The notes under the pieces are model-generated. The model was not told the DNA's origin and ran no database searches. It was given only the letters and a program-made list of their open reading frames with translations. Shown here piece by piece: positions 22,851 through 33,829 of a stretch of DNA of 64,000 nucleotides (its first letter is position 1; every line of letters starts with the position of its first letter). A program made the translations under genes and the position numbers. This DNA comes from Azolla caroliniana (lineage: Eukaryota > Polypodiophyta): assembly GCA_043228905.1 (NCBI GenBank), contig JBHGNT010000009.1:20336001-20400000 (forward strand). The letters run 5' to 3'.

Positions 22851-23499
22851 GGCACGTCGAGACGCTGAACACCAAGCATTTCGGTAAAGTGCTGCAACTT
22901 GTCTGACCCGAGCGGCTTGGTGAAGATGTTGGCAACTTGCCGATCCGTATGAACATACCATAGTTCAACTTCACCGCTCAGGACCCGCTCACGCACGAAG
23001 TGATAATGCACTTCTATGTGCTTTGTGCGAGCATGGAACACAGGGTTCTTGGCGAGCTGCATGCTGCTGAGGTTATCGCTAGGGATCGGCAACAGTTCGG
23101 TTTAGGCTTAGCCGGTTTGGCCTTATCCAAGCCATAGGGTTTTTCAAACCTAAACCAAACCAAACCAAACCGATCCCTAAACTGGTTTATGAACCAGCTT
23201 GGTAAACGGCTTGTAAACCGGTTTGTAAACCGATTTGTGAACTTCATTACACAATTCTATTACAATTTATCATTGAACTTCATAACACAATTTATCATTG
23301 AACAATCCCCCTCCAATATGTTCCAAATGTAGAATGGTTACAAGGCTTAGAGAAAAACAACAAGAAAACATAAAATGTGAAATGCAAGGCAAATTTAACT
23401 AATAGATAATTAAAGAAAAACAACGAGAAAAATTTGACTATTCCAAAAATGTTAACTATTCCAATAATTGATCGTCATAATTGTCCCAAGTCATAATAT

Positions 23500-26030
23500 T
23501 CCAAAAAAATCACTTGTCCAAGTATAAGTATTCAATAACATCATCCTCGGCAATAATCTCTTCTAAATTGATATCTAAAGTATCATATGCATCATTAATA
23601 TCTTCAGGAATTGGAATATTAACACTATCAAGTAGATCTATCCAAGATCGTATGCACATCTTGGCCTTGAAAGTGCATGAATGCAACCGTTGCCTATCGT
23701 CGAAGTTATCACGAGCTTCGGAGTTAGCTTCCTATGAAGGCGCTGATGAAGCTAGAATAGCCAAATAATCGCATGCCATTTTATACATCCTTGAAAAAAT
23801 GGATCTGTTTCAAATCAGAAAAAAAGATACTATCAAAATGTGTTCATTAATTACCAACAATAACAAATTTGTTTAATACAACATGATGCAATATAGCTTG
23901 AAACCTATTGGTAGACCACCAATGTAGAGGGTCTACGGAACTCTTCACTCGTGGAACCTTCAAGAAACCTTCAATTTCTGTCCGAGCTGATGATTCATGA
24001 GATTTGTCATTATTCATATCCCAAATATCCAAAAAATCAAACGAAGATCCTTCACATGCATCTTCGGATAGAGAATCTTCGACATTACTAGGATCATGAT
24101 ATTGGGTTGTCAAGAAACTTTGCACCAATTCTATATCGAGGTTTCTCTCAATTGGATTAGGTGGTTTTGGAATTCTACACTCAAATAAAAGACACTATTA
24201 GTAAGAAAGAAAGATTAAAAAGGGGGGATTTTCAGTTAAAAACATTAGTACCTCGGGTCAACAAACATTGCGATTCGAGATGGAATAGATTTCAAGGATT
24301 CTTGGTACTTGATTAGATATTGTAAGCATTTGTTACTAGCCTCTTGTTGCACTTGAAGAGTAATCTTCTCGGAGGATGAATCAACCGAGTTCATATCCAT
24401 AGAAATATATTTATTACAATGTGCTAATAAGTTGTTGAATGCAAGCGCGGCTATTGAGAGGGTCGGATACTTTGACCCACTCAAGTAATTACAAATTTTA
24501 GCAGGCACAAGCAACCATTGTTCCATACTTTGTATATGACTCCAATCTTCTATGGAGAGTGTATGGTCCACAAACTCATTAGCAATGACATTGTCACTTG
24601 TGGTACAATTCAAGACATCTCTTAATTTTAGGGATTGTTGATACATTATTAGGGTTGAATTCCATCTAGTAATGCAATCTACACATGGTGGTTCATGTTC
24701 TCCATTCTCATGCATGGTTTTTGAATATTTTTTAAATATAGCTCTACTCACTTTACTTGTGCGTATAGAATGTAATGTCTTCCTTAACTTCATAGTAGAA
24801 GGAGTAATAACTTCTAATGCAGACTTTACACCTAGTTGATATGTATGCACCATGCATCTTAACATATGTGATGATTGTAAAATGTCTTGTCCATAATGAC
24901 AAAGTAATACCCTAGCTAAATCTTTTGATGCAACTAGAGATTCACTAGCTAGCAATGGGCACGGTTTTGGCTCAAGCCAAACCGAACCGTTAAGCCATGG
25001 TTTAAGGGTTTATTGGTTCCCAAAAAATTTAATGGTTTGGTTTGGTTTGGATTTTCGATAAACAGTTCAGTTTCGGTTTGGTTCGGTTCTAGAACTCGGG
25101 TTTATAGGTTTATAAGTTTATAGTTTTGGTTTAAAGGTTTATAGGTTTTTGGTTAACTTTTTTATCTTTTACCTTAATAGTTTATTGATTTAATGGTTTA
25201 ATTAATGATTTTTATTGATTTAATTAATTTACTTAAATGTTTATTTAATTTAATGGTTCAATTAAAGTTTCTTTTATTTATTTAATAGATTTAACTTGAG
25301 TACTTATTTAATTAAATGTATTTTTGTTTATTTAGATATTTAATTAGTTTGACTTAAGTGGTTAGGTTTAAATTTTTTCATTAAATGGTTCGGTTTGGTT
25401 TTAACTTTTCCCTAAACGGTTTGGTTTTAACTTTTTTTTAAATGGTTTGGTTTAAATAGAGAGATTTCATAAACGGTTTGGTTTGGTTTTTGTTTTCAAT
25501 AAACGGTTCGGTTTCGGTTCGGCTCGGTTTTATTGCCTTGAAACCGAACCGAACCGTGCCCATTGCTATCACTAGCACCGTTAGAAGTTGTAGATAGAAG
25601 ACGTGAAGAGATATATTAAATGATTTTAGACGGGAGAATAAAGCTTTTCCGACACGTTTTCCTACCCCATCTCCCGGAAAGACATCTAGGAAGTCTAAAA
25701 GCACACTAGGCGGCTTAGTAGACTCGAAACAAACAAAATGTAAAGTCACGGGATAAAATCCTTTCAAACTGTTGTTTGTCCACCCATCAAATGTTATAGC
25801 ATATCTAAAATTTTGTGAGGACAAATAAGTAATAACTAAATGGCGAAGAACAACATACATTCGTAACACTAATCTCTTAAGTGTACGAGATGATTTAAGT
25901 TGATAAGTGGGCAAGACTTCATGCATTAATCTCTTAAAACTAGAAGACTCAATATGTGCATGAGGTAGCATTGATGTGACTATGTATCTAACAACAGTAC
26001 TACCAAACTTCTTCTCTAGAGTACGAGATA
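23500..26030 (-). pseudogene. hAT transposase, decayed and split by a MITE
   Basis: Read on the minus strand: 25971-25577 encodes the catalytic-core start (FRYAITFDGWTNNSLKGFYP, about 25800); after the MITE, 24949-24245 continues in register (ASESLVASKDLARVLL) with the conserved CITRWNSTLIMYQQ segment (about 24680); 24128-23847 and about 23850-23600 encode the C-terminal hATC dimerisation region (SSVDPLHWW, KMACDYLAILASSAPS) with a stop inside. Transposases of this family cut and paste the element between its TIRs. No BED zinc finger is visible at the N-terminus. Stops and the MITE make this copy inactive. Confidence 0.88.
24950..25568. mobile_element. hAT MITE inserted in the hAT transposase gene
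   Basis: 619 bp with TIRs TAGCAATGGGCACGGTT and AACCGAACCGTGCCCATTGCTA, and a perfect 8-bp target duplication tcactagc at 24942-24949 and 25569-25576. The interior is AT-rich with repeated ggtttaa/ggttcgg words and no coding capacity. Removing it restores the transposase reading across the junction. The TIR differs from that of its host hAT, so it comes from another hAT family. Confidence 0.95.
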
Positions 26031-29000
26031 TAGTTAATGTAGATGAAGTAGCATCTATGTTACTATATCATTATTCATATATGTGCATAATTATATTGTG
26101 AATCTTACTTCATATATGTCTACATTGTAGACTGTAGTGACAAATTACAATGATTGTGGGTATTACTTCATATGAGCCTTGAGGTAAAGTAATTTTAAAT
26201 TGCCTATAGTCTGTAATATCATTATTCATATATGTGCATAATTATATTGTGAAATTATGTGAATCTTACTTGTATGCTTTGTAAAATAGATGGAATAAAG
26301 CACTTTGTAGGCTTGGAAGTTGGGAGTCGAGGCTGCACGATGCACGCAAGCGGCAATAGCAGGTCTTCGTCTTCCACTTTGTAGTATCTACTATGCAGCA
26401 GACCTCTCTCTCTCTCTCTCTCGCGCGCGCGTGCGCATTTGTGTCGATGGACTGGTCATTGTCTGTGTCGAGAGTCCTATAGGCTATTACCTAGGTCCGA
26501 GTCGTCTGTTTGTGTTGAGCTATGAGACTCGAGAGACTAAAGTCTTATTACCTAATTAGTAATACCTAATTCATCACTTTGGAGTCTGTGTGTACACAGT
26601 ACACTCAGCATTGTAGACAATTGACTAATGACTCGTGACCACTAACTACTAGTTAGAACTTAGACTCTTGACTAATTAGAAGTTAGAACATAGACTTTTG
26701 TAATAAACTGTAGTTACTAGTAATTACTAATTAAATCACTTAAACGGCTTAAACGGCTTAGCCGGCTCGAGCCGAGCTCAAACCGTTAAGGCAGGCTCAA
26801 GCCTAAACTGAGCCGAGCCGAGCCGCTAAGCCGCTAAGCCATTTTCAAGCCGGCTAAGCCAAACAGTTTAGGCTTGAGCCGAGCCGTTGCCGATCCCTAG
26901 TTATCGTAGTAGATCAGGATCGGGGTCGGTACCTCGATTCGCAGGTCTTGCAATAGTCGACGAAGCCAAATGGCTTCGCAGGTGGCAACGGTCGCGCCCC
27001 GGTATTCAGCCTCAGTGCTGGATAGAGCCATTGTTGGCTGCTTTTTGCTGCTCCACGCAACAGCCACGCTCCCAAGAGAAAACATAAAGCCGGAAGTTGA
27101 GCGACGATCCGTTGCATCGCCAACCCAGTCGGCATCCGTGTAGCCGACAAGCTCTTCGGTTATACCTTGCCGGTATAAGAGCCCCCGGTCCTTAGTGCCG
27201 CTTACATACCTCAGTATTCGTTTGCGCGCACTGAAGGTTCTCCACGGTCGGCTTCTTCATGAATTGGCTTACCACTCCGACCGGATAGCTAATGTCGGGT
27301 CGGGTGATGGTCAAGTAGATCAGGCTTCCGACTATTTGTCGGAACCGTTTCTCATCACAGGCTGGTCCGGAGTTGGGACGGATCTTCTGATTCCGGTTCA
27401 AGGGTGTGGAGACAGGTCGGCATTCCGTCATGCCGAACTTGTACAGTATATTCAACACATAATGGCGTTGAGAAAGCAATATGCCGTCGAGGGTGCGGAT
27501 CACCTCGATCCCCAAAAAATAATGAAGGTCCCCCAAGTCCTTCATATCGAATGCGTCCGACAACTGGGACTTGACGCAGTTGATTTCCAGAAGTCCTGGG
27601 CTGGTGATGACTAAATCATCAACATAGAGTAAGATACATACCGGACCGTTTGAGCCTTGACGGATGAATAGGGAAGAGTCTGACTTAGAGGCACCAAACC
27701 CCATCTTTCGCAACTGGTGCGTGATCTTAGCATTCCAAGCACAGGGGGCGTGCTTCAAGCCATACAACGACTTCCTCAGTCGGCATACCGCCGACTTGTT
27801 CACCTCCGACTGAAATCCGAGGGGTTGAGGCATAAAGACTTCTTCTTCAAGATCTCCTTGGAGGAAGGCATTCTTCACATCAATCTGATGAAGATGCCAC
27901 CCCCTTGCCGCAGCAACCGCCAGTACCACACGAACCGTCGTCATCTTCGCTACATGAGCAAAGGTCTCGTCATAGTCGATTCTGTGGGTCTGCGCATATC
28001 CCTTCGCCACTAACCAGGCCTTGTACCGGTTAACTGTACCGTCGGCATTGTACTTTACCTTGTACACCCACTTGCATCCGATCGGTTTACAGTGACGGGG
28101 AGGGTCAACCAGGTCCCAAGTTCCGTTGGCATCCAGTGCCCGCATTTCTTCCTCCATAGCGGCACGCCAATTTGTGTCTGTTGCCGCTTCTGCGTAGCTC
28201 TCCGGCTCACGCACTTCCGCGACCTTGGTCATGTATGCATAATGATGCGCCATGTACTCGTTATACCCGTACCGTTTAACAGGATCCTTCTAGCGGGTGG
28301 ACCAACGTAACTCACCGTTACCCGGTATGAGACCCTTCTTGGCCGGTTCGGTCTTCGTTCCCGAAGATCTGCCTATGTCCTTGCCGAAGTCAGATACACA
28401 CCGATCCGACTCATCATTGCCGGTCTCGAATTCCGGCATCTTCTGCTTCCCTTTCTCTTTGCGTGTGAACCGTCTCCTCGGTTCCTTGCGCGGGGAGAGC
28501 ACAACAAAGTCTCCACTACTCGTCGTCTCATCATCCGACTAGTTGGACTGATCCAGTCTCTCATTCGGTCCGCTTAACCGGAACGATTCCGAACTCTCAT
28601 CTTGAGTCCCGACTTCATCTTTCTCTACCTGGGCCGGTTCGGGCTCACTAGCCCCATCCTCCGACATCGAGTCGGGATCGGAAGTCGGAGTCGGTAAGGA
28701 ATACCACGATGCCGATTCATCAAACTCGACATCTCGGTTGACTCGGACCTGCTTTGTCCGAGGTTTATAACACTTATACCCCTTTTGCTCTTGAGCATAG
28801 CCGACTAGGATGCATTTTTCCGATTTTGCATCCAGCTTTCTCCGCTTCTCATTCGGCACATGTACATAGGCTATGTTGTCGAATATCCATAGGTGTCTCA
28901 AATTCGGCTTGCGCCCGAAATACAGCTCGTGAGCTGACACCTTGTCCCCGATCCGGTTCTGGATGTAAATGGCCGTTTGGACCGCCTCCGCCCAGTAGAA

Positions 29001-31050
29001 CTTGGGCATGCTCTTTTCCTCCAGCATTGTCGTAGCCGCATCAATCAGCGACCAATTCTTCCTTTCGGCCACACCATTCTGTTGCGGTGTGTATCTACAG
29101 GTGAATTCTCGCTGAATTCCTTTTTGTTGCAGATAGTTGTTGAATTGGCCGGAAGAGTACTCTTTTCCGCCATCCGACCATAGGCATTTGATCTTCCTCT
29201 CCGATTCCCGTTCCACCATCTTCTGGAGGCTCCAGAAACACTTGAAGACTTCGCTCTTCTGCTCAATGAGGTAGATCCACATATGCCGCGTGTAGTCGTC
29301 GATGAAGGAGACGAAATATCGACTCCTGCCAATGCTAACATTTTGTGTCGGTCCCCACACATCCGAATGGATAAGATCAAGCTTGTTACGGCTTCGATTT
29401 CTTTCGGTGGGGAATGGAAGCCGATGTTGCTTCCCGAGTTGGCAGGCTTCACAAATCTAGGCTCTCCGGCCGCTAAACTTCGGCAAACCGAAAACGACTT
29501 GTTCCGTTTGCAAGTCTTGAAGCCTCCGGTAGTTGACGTGGCCGATCCGCTTGTGCCACAGGTCGATATCCGACTCGACCTTCTGTCCTTTGGCAAACAG
29601 TGCGGTGCCGACGTCATTGGTGTTGAGGATAAACATCCTCCCATCTCTACACCCTTGCGCAATAACTTCGCCCTCATCCTCAATGAAGCACCCGAGGTGC
29701 GTAAACCGCACCTGCATCCCCTGGTCGACGATCTGTCCGACCGACACCAGGTTCTTCGTGATCGTCGGAACATGTAATACATTCATCAGCTTCCCCCTCT
29801 GTCCGACGTGGCTCAAAGGGACTTCTCCAACGTGCACGATCGGGTGGGGAGTGTCGTCTCCGGTTTCGATAACTCCCGGTTGATCCGGCTTCTCCAAAAA
29901 GGAGAACCACTCCCCATGGCTCATCATGTGGTTCGATGCGCCAGAGTCAACGTACCACATTTCCTCTGATTTGGAAGTGGTCTTCTTCATTGAGTTTGCC
30001 TTGTGCTTCATCACCAAGGCTGGCCCCTTACCGTTCTTGGATCCTCCCGATCCGTTTGCGTAGTGCGAGCTTTGTCGGCCTTCCTTACCGGTCTTGCCGG
30101 ATCCAAATTTGTCCGAATCGGCACGCTTTCTCCCGCACTCGCTTTCCCTATGGCCCTTTTTGCCACAGTACCAGCATTCCGTAGCGGATTTGTCTTGTCG
30201 GCCTCCAGCACCACCTTGACTCCCTCTGCTTGTGGAAGTCCCGGAACTGTTGTCGGCACGCTCACTATGCCTTCGTTCCTGCTCTTGTCGGCCGCCTCCA
30301 TTGCGTGCCGACCTGCCTCGTCCACCATGCCCGCGGGACCGATCCGCTCCAGTGTACAGCATCCGGTTGTCTAGGAATGCACTGGTAGATGCACCGGCGT
30401 GGTTCTCCTCTACAAGGAGCATCGACTATAAGTCGAAAAATGAGGGCGTATTCTCCCTTATACAAACCGCAGTCCGGAAAGCTCCGAACTTGGACGCCAG
30501 GCCTCCAAGACAGACCTGCACCATCTCGTCTTCCTCTACGGTGACGTTAATAGAGGCAAGCAAGTCACAGATCCCTTTGATCCGATCTGTGTAATCTGCC
30601 ACTGACATCTTCTTCTGTCCAACATTGCTCAACTCCTGTCTGAGTTGCAGCTTCCGAGCAGTGGTGCTTGCGGCAAAGACCTTTTTCAAGTTTCCCCAAG
30701 CATCCTTCGGTGTCTTGGCGTCACGGATATGGTTGAGCAGCTGGTCACTGACACTGGACGCGAAGCAGTACATCACCCTGCTTGCCGCCTGTTCCCACAC
30801 TAGGAAGTCCTTGTGTGTCATCTTCGGTGCTGAGTCGTTCACTCCGTTGACATAACTCCAGTAGCCATGCCCAAGCAGGTACTGGTGCATCTTGTATGAC
30901 CAATATGCGTAGTTGGTTCTGTCGAGCTTCTCCACCGGGAGCGACGTAGCCATACCTCTGTCCATTTCTCCTTTTTTGTGACTGCTTTCCGATCTGTTAG
31001 GGTTTCCTTCACAAGCGTAGATGTCTGCAACAGAGGTTCTCAACCCACGC

Positions 31051-31062
31051 GCTCTGATACCA
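31051..31062 (-). other. Copia-4 primer-binding site
   Basis: Minus-strand tggtatcagagc directly follows the 5' LTR and is an exact match to the plant initiator-Met tRNA primer site. Confidence 0.93.
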
Positions 31063-31490
31063 TGTAAAAGATTGCTTGCGGAAGCGTTAGAAAGAACAAT
31101 GCACAAAGAGAGAGAGAGAGAGAGAGAGTACGCAGGAGAGACAGAGAGAGAGCAAGACACACTATTTTTCAAAATTATATGAATACTCTGTGGTCTACAT
31201 CTACAACGCGCTCATCAGCGCTATTTATACAAGTCCACACGGGACTGTTAGAAGTACGGTGTACTTCAATGCTCACACAAGCATCTGACACTAACTACGA
31301 GACTATAACTGCCTAGTAGTCTAACCTATACTAGGCTTCCGGTTACGGATTGGATCTAGGATACCGGCTCCCCAGCTCACCGGTCCTTACTGCTTACTGA
31401 CTCGGTTGCTCACCGGCATACCGATTCATCTCGCTTACCGGCTCAGGCTTATTCAGCCGATCCGGCTCCGGTTGAGCTTGCCGCTCAACA
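31063..31490 (-). repeat. Copia-4 5' LTR
   Basis: 428 bp, nearly identical to 21677-22114 except for microsatellite length and scattered substitutions. It begins TGTTGAGCGGCAAGC and ends CAATCTTTTACA on the minus strand. High similarity of the two LTRs implies relatively recent insertion. Confidence 0.95.
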
Positions 31491-31740
31491 CTAACTCTAA
31501 TCTTCAATCGCGCCCTCACAGAGGGTTTTCCACCACAATGGACCATGAACACAGTGGCCCCCAGACATAAAGGGGGGGACCCCATGGACCCAAATACTTA
31601 TAGGACCATTATGATAGGTCATACCCTTGCTAAATTATATGGTGCAGTAATGGAGGCAGAGCTTAGCGATTATATGGAGACCTTAAATCTTCGTGGACCT
31701 GAACAGGTTGGCTTTAGATGAGCCTTCTCCACTATTGATC

Positions 31741-32792
31741 ATATCTTCACACTTAGATGCTTAATTGACCAGACTAAGGCTCGCAAGAAGAAACTATATT
31801 GTTATTTTGTGGACTTCCGCAAAGCCTTTGACACGGTCCCTAGAGAGCGGTTGTTTGATAGGCTTAAGAGCTTGAGGATACCAGATGACATGGTTTGGGC
31901 CATCTACGCACTATATGAACAAGTGTTCGTGTGTGTTCAATGCCCAGGTGGTATATCCGATAGTTTCACTAGCACTATTGGTGTAAAACAAGGTTGCCCC
32001 TTATCTCCGACTCTTTTTGGGATCTACATTGATGAGATCACAGATTTTATTGCTCGTAAGGGAGGCAATGGAGTTTTGCTCTCTGAATCCGAACACGACC
32101 TACAAAGGTACTTTAATGCCTTAGATGACTTTTGCACACAACGAGGATTGGTAGTGAATCTAGGGAAAACTAAAGTCATTATCTTCCACACGTCGGCCCA
32201 AGTTAGAGCTAAGTGTCACCTAACTATCTCCCATAGCCCAGTTGAGGTGGTTGGATCATATGTCTATCTCGGAGTCACTTTCAGTGCCCGCTCAGGTAAA
32301 TTTTTGATGACACAAGCAACGAAGGATAGATTTACAAGAGGACATGCATCCCTCTCACTCCTCGAGAGACAATGCCACCAAGCATACTTCCAAGAGCCAC
32401 GAACTAAAGGGTGGCTCTTTGACTCATTAGTGACTCCCTCTCTCATGTATGCATCAACGGTTTGGGCTCCAGGACTACCATCTTTCATGTGGACACAATT
32501 AGAGAGACTATTGGTGATGATGTTATCACGCCAACTCCGAAGCAAATCGTCGGTCCCACATGACATTATTAGGGATGAGTTCACTCTACCCCCTATGTTA
32601 GTAGAAGCACTTTTTCGACTTGTAGTCTTTATCCACAGGATACATAACCAACCACTTGATAGAATATCCCATCAAGTCTTTAAGGCTTCTCGAGCACTGT
32701 ATGAGTCCGGCTATACTAGCTCATGGTATGGCATGATGGTGAGTTGGCTTCTTGCCAATGGTCTAGACATTAATAACCTCCCCCCCCCTTAA
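31741..32792 (+). pseudogene. LINE-C reverse transcriptase lacking the YADD box
   Basis: Open frame with CYFVDFRKAFDTVPRERLFD (about 31800), GVKQGCPLSPTLFGIYIDEI (about 31981) and the RT thumb. Compared with LINE-D, about 17 residues between GGNG and VLLSESEHDLQR (about 32070-32080) are absent, in frame, and they include the catalytic YADD motif. The enzyme would therefore be dead although the reading frame stays open. An in-frame stop upstream (31719-31721, TGA) and the stop at 32790-32792 interrupt the ancestral ORF. Confidence 0.85.
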
Positions 32793-32802
32793 GTACGACC
32801 AC

Positions 32803-33627
32803 ACGACTGATAACACTTTAATCTCTCATGAGGACCGTAATAAAGTAATACGCCAAGAAATATGGCAAATTTATACTCGGTATAAATGGATCACCCCACT
32901 AGAGCCACTCCCATCTAAAATGTCGTACTATAAGGAACACTTTATGCACTTCTCTAAGTTAGGTTTTATTACGCGGCCAAGATATCTAAATGTATTCTTA
33001 CCACATGCACTAAGGGTTGTCATTGGTCAACTTAGAATATCATCTCACCAACTTGAGATTGAGAACGGACGTACTAATGGAGTCCCTAGGGAGGAAAGGA
33101 TATGTAGGTTATGCCACATAGAGGTAGAGGATGAGTACCATTTTACATGCAAATGCCCCACCTATGCCGAGATAAGGGCAAAATACCAAGGCATACTTGG
33201 TTCCTCTCCCACCCTTCCTAAACTATTAGATACACTAGATATAAAGAAGTTAGGTAGATACATCTTAGAATTGAAACAACACAGAGAGAATAAGTTACAA
33301 AACGTTGATAATAATGTTGCTAATGTTTACCAACATGTAACAAATGAAGTTTTTCAGGAACAGGGGGAGACAATGAATGTCGACACACCTGCACCACTCG
33401 GGCTTTTCCTTGATGAAGCAGAAAATCAAAGAAGAACCAAATGCCCTTGGATGCCGGGTTTCAAAGCAACTCGACGAGATGTAGAAGCAATAAAGAAAAT
33501 AAGGGAATGTGAACTACACCGCCTAGAAGCCATGGCTAGGGCACTCTATACACCGGGACCATGGGTCACACCCACACCAAAAACTTTTGACCTCCCACTT
33601 CTTTTTGAGAGACTTGGGTGGAAATGA
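32803..33627 (+). pseudogene. LINE-C ORF, C-terminal part with Cys/His cluster
   Basis: After a frame break near 32795 the LINE protein continues (SYYKEHFMHF from about 32920) with the conserved RICRLCHIEVEDEYHFTCKC cluster at about 33100, aligned with that of LINE-B and LINE-D. The end is rich in charged residues. The role is presumably RNA binding during target-primed reverse transcription (inference). Confidence 0.75.
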
Positions 33628-33784
33628 GATTAGGCTTAGTGCAAAGTTTTGTACACTACTAGAACTCTCTTAGGTTAAGCTATTTTCTTTTATTTTAGTT
33701 TTGATGATTGGATAAACACTCATTTTTGTTGTAAACCAATTGTCTCATGGGTCAAATTTGGCCTTAGAAGACGTTAATATATCT

Positions 33785-33824
<40 letters not shown>

Positions 33825-33829
33825 TCTCT

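Larger units (their letters stand above)
23080..26899 (-). mobile_element. hAT-superfamily DNA transposon inserted in copia-4
   Basis: 3,820 bp with terminal inverted repeats TAGGGATCGGCAAC and GTTGCCGATCCCTA. The flanking 8-bp duplication is gttatcgc at 23072-23079 and gttatcgt at 26900-26907 (one mismatch). The insertion splits a codon region of the copia-4 RNase H; removing it rejoins the frame. Both ends carry many AACCG/GGCTTAGCC subterminal motifs, the type of sites bound by hAT transposases. Remains of a hAT transposase lie on the minus strand inside. A microsatellite (tc and cg repeats) is at 26403-26431 and a direct repeat of about 40 bp at about 26064 and 26218. Confidence 0.95.
22855..30965 (-). 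pseudogene. Copia-4 gag-pol, interrupted
   Basis: Starts at ATG 30965 or 30953. In order on the minus strand: gag (LDRTNYAYWSYKMHQYLLG, about 30925), CCHC knuckle (CWYCGKKGHRESEC, about 30170), protease (MWYVDSGASNHMM, about 29955), integrase (GPTQNVSIGRSRYFVSFIDD, about 29355; YTPQQNGVAERKN, about 29090), reverse transcriptase (IDVKNAFLQGDLEEE, about 27880; LLYVDDLVI, about 27630) and RNase H, whose last part lies left of the hAT (LAKNPVFHARTKHIEVHYHF). TAG stops lie at 30426, 29457, 28539 and 28290, all in one frame. A single frameshift at about 27230 precedes RNase H. Apart from these and the hAT, the polyprotein frame is intact. Confidence 0.92.
21677..31490 (-). mobile_element. Copia-4, complete minus-strand Ty1/copia element
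   Basis: LTRs at 31063-31490 (5') and 21677-22114 (3'), an initiator-Met primer site, a G-rich purine tract next to the 3' LTR and gag-pol between. The LTRs are very similar to each other, including their GA microsatellites. The target duplication is ctaac at 21672-21676 and 31491-31495, within LINE-C coding sequence. The element is split by a hAT insertion at 23080-26899; without it the length would be close to 6 kb. Coding is interrupted by TAG stops and one frameshift. Confidence 0.95.
31491..33810 (+). mobile_element. LINE-C, right part with 3' tail
   Basis: Continues the LINE from 21676 through the RT domain and C-terminal zinc cluster to the family tail, gacgttaatatatctttc, near 33770, followed by CT and CA repeats to 33825. 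Its protein is clearly diverged from LINE-A, B and D, so it represents another subfamily with the same architecture. Confidence 0.9.

Noticed and set aside
29045-30374. Long plus- and minus-strand frames overlapping copia-4 gag-integrase
   Set aside because: They are shadow frames of the CGG-rich polyprotein and lack domain signatures.
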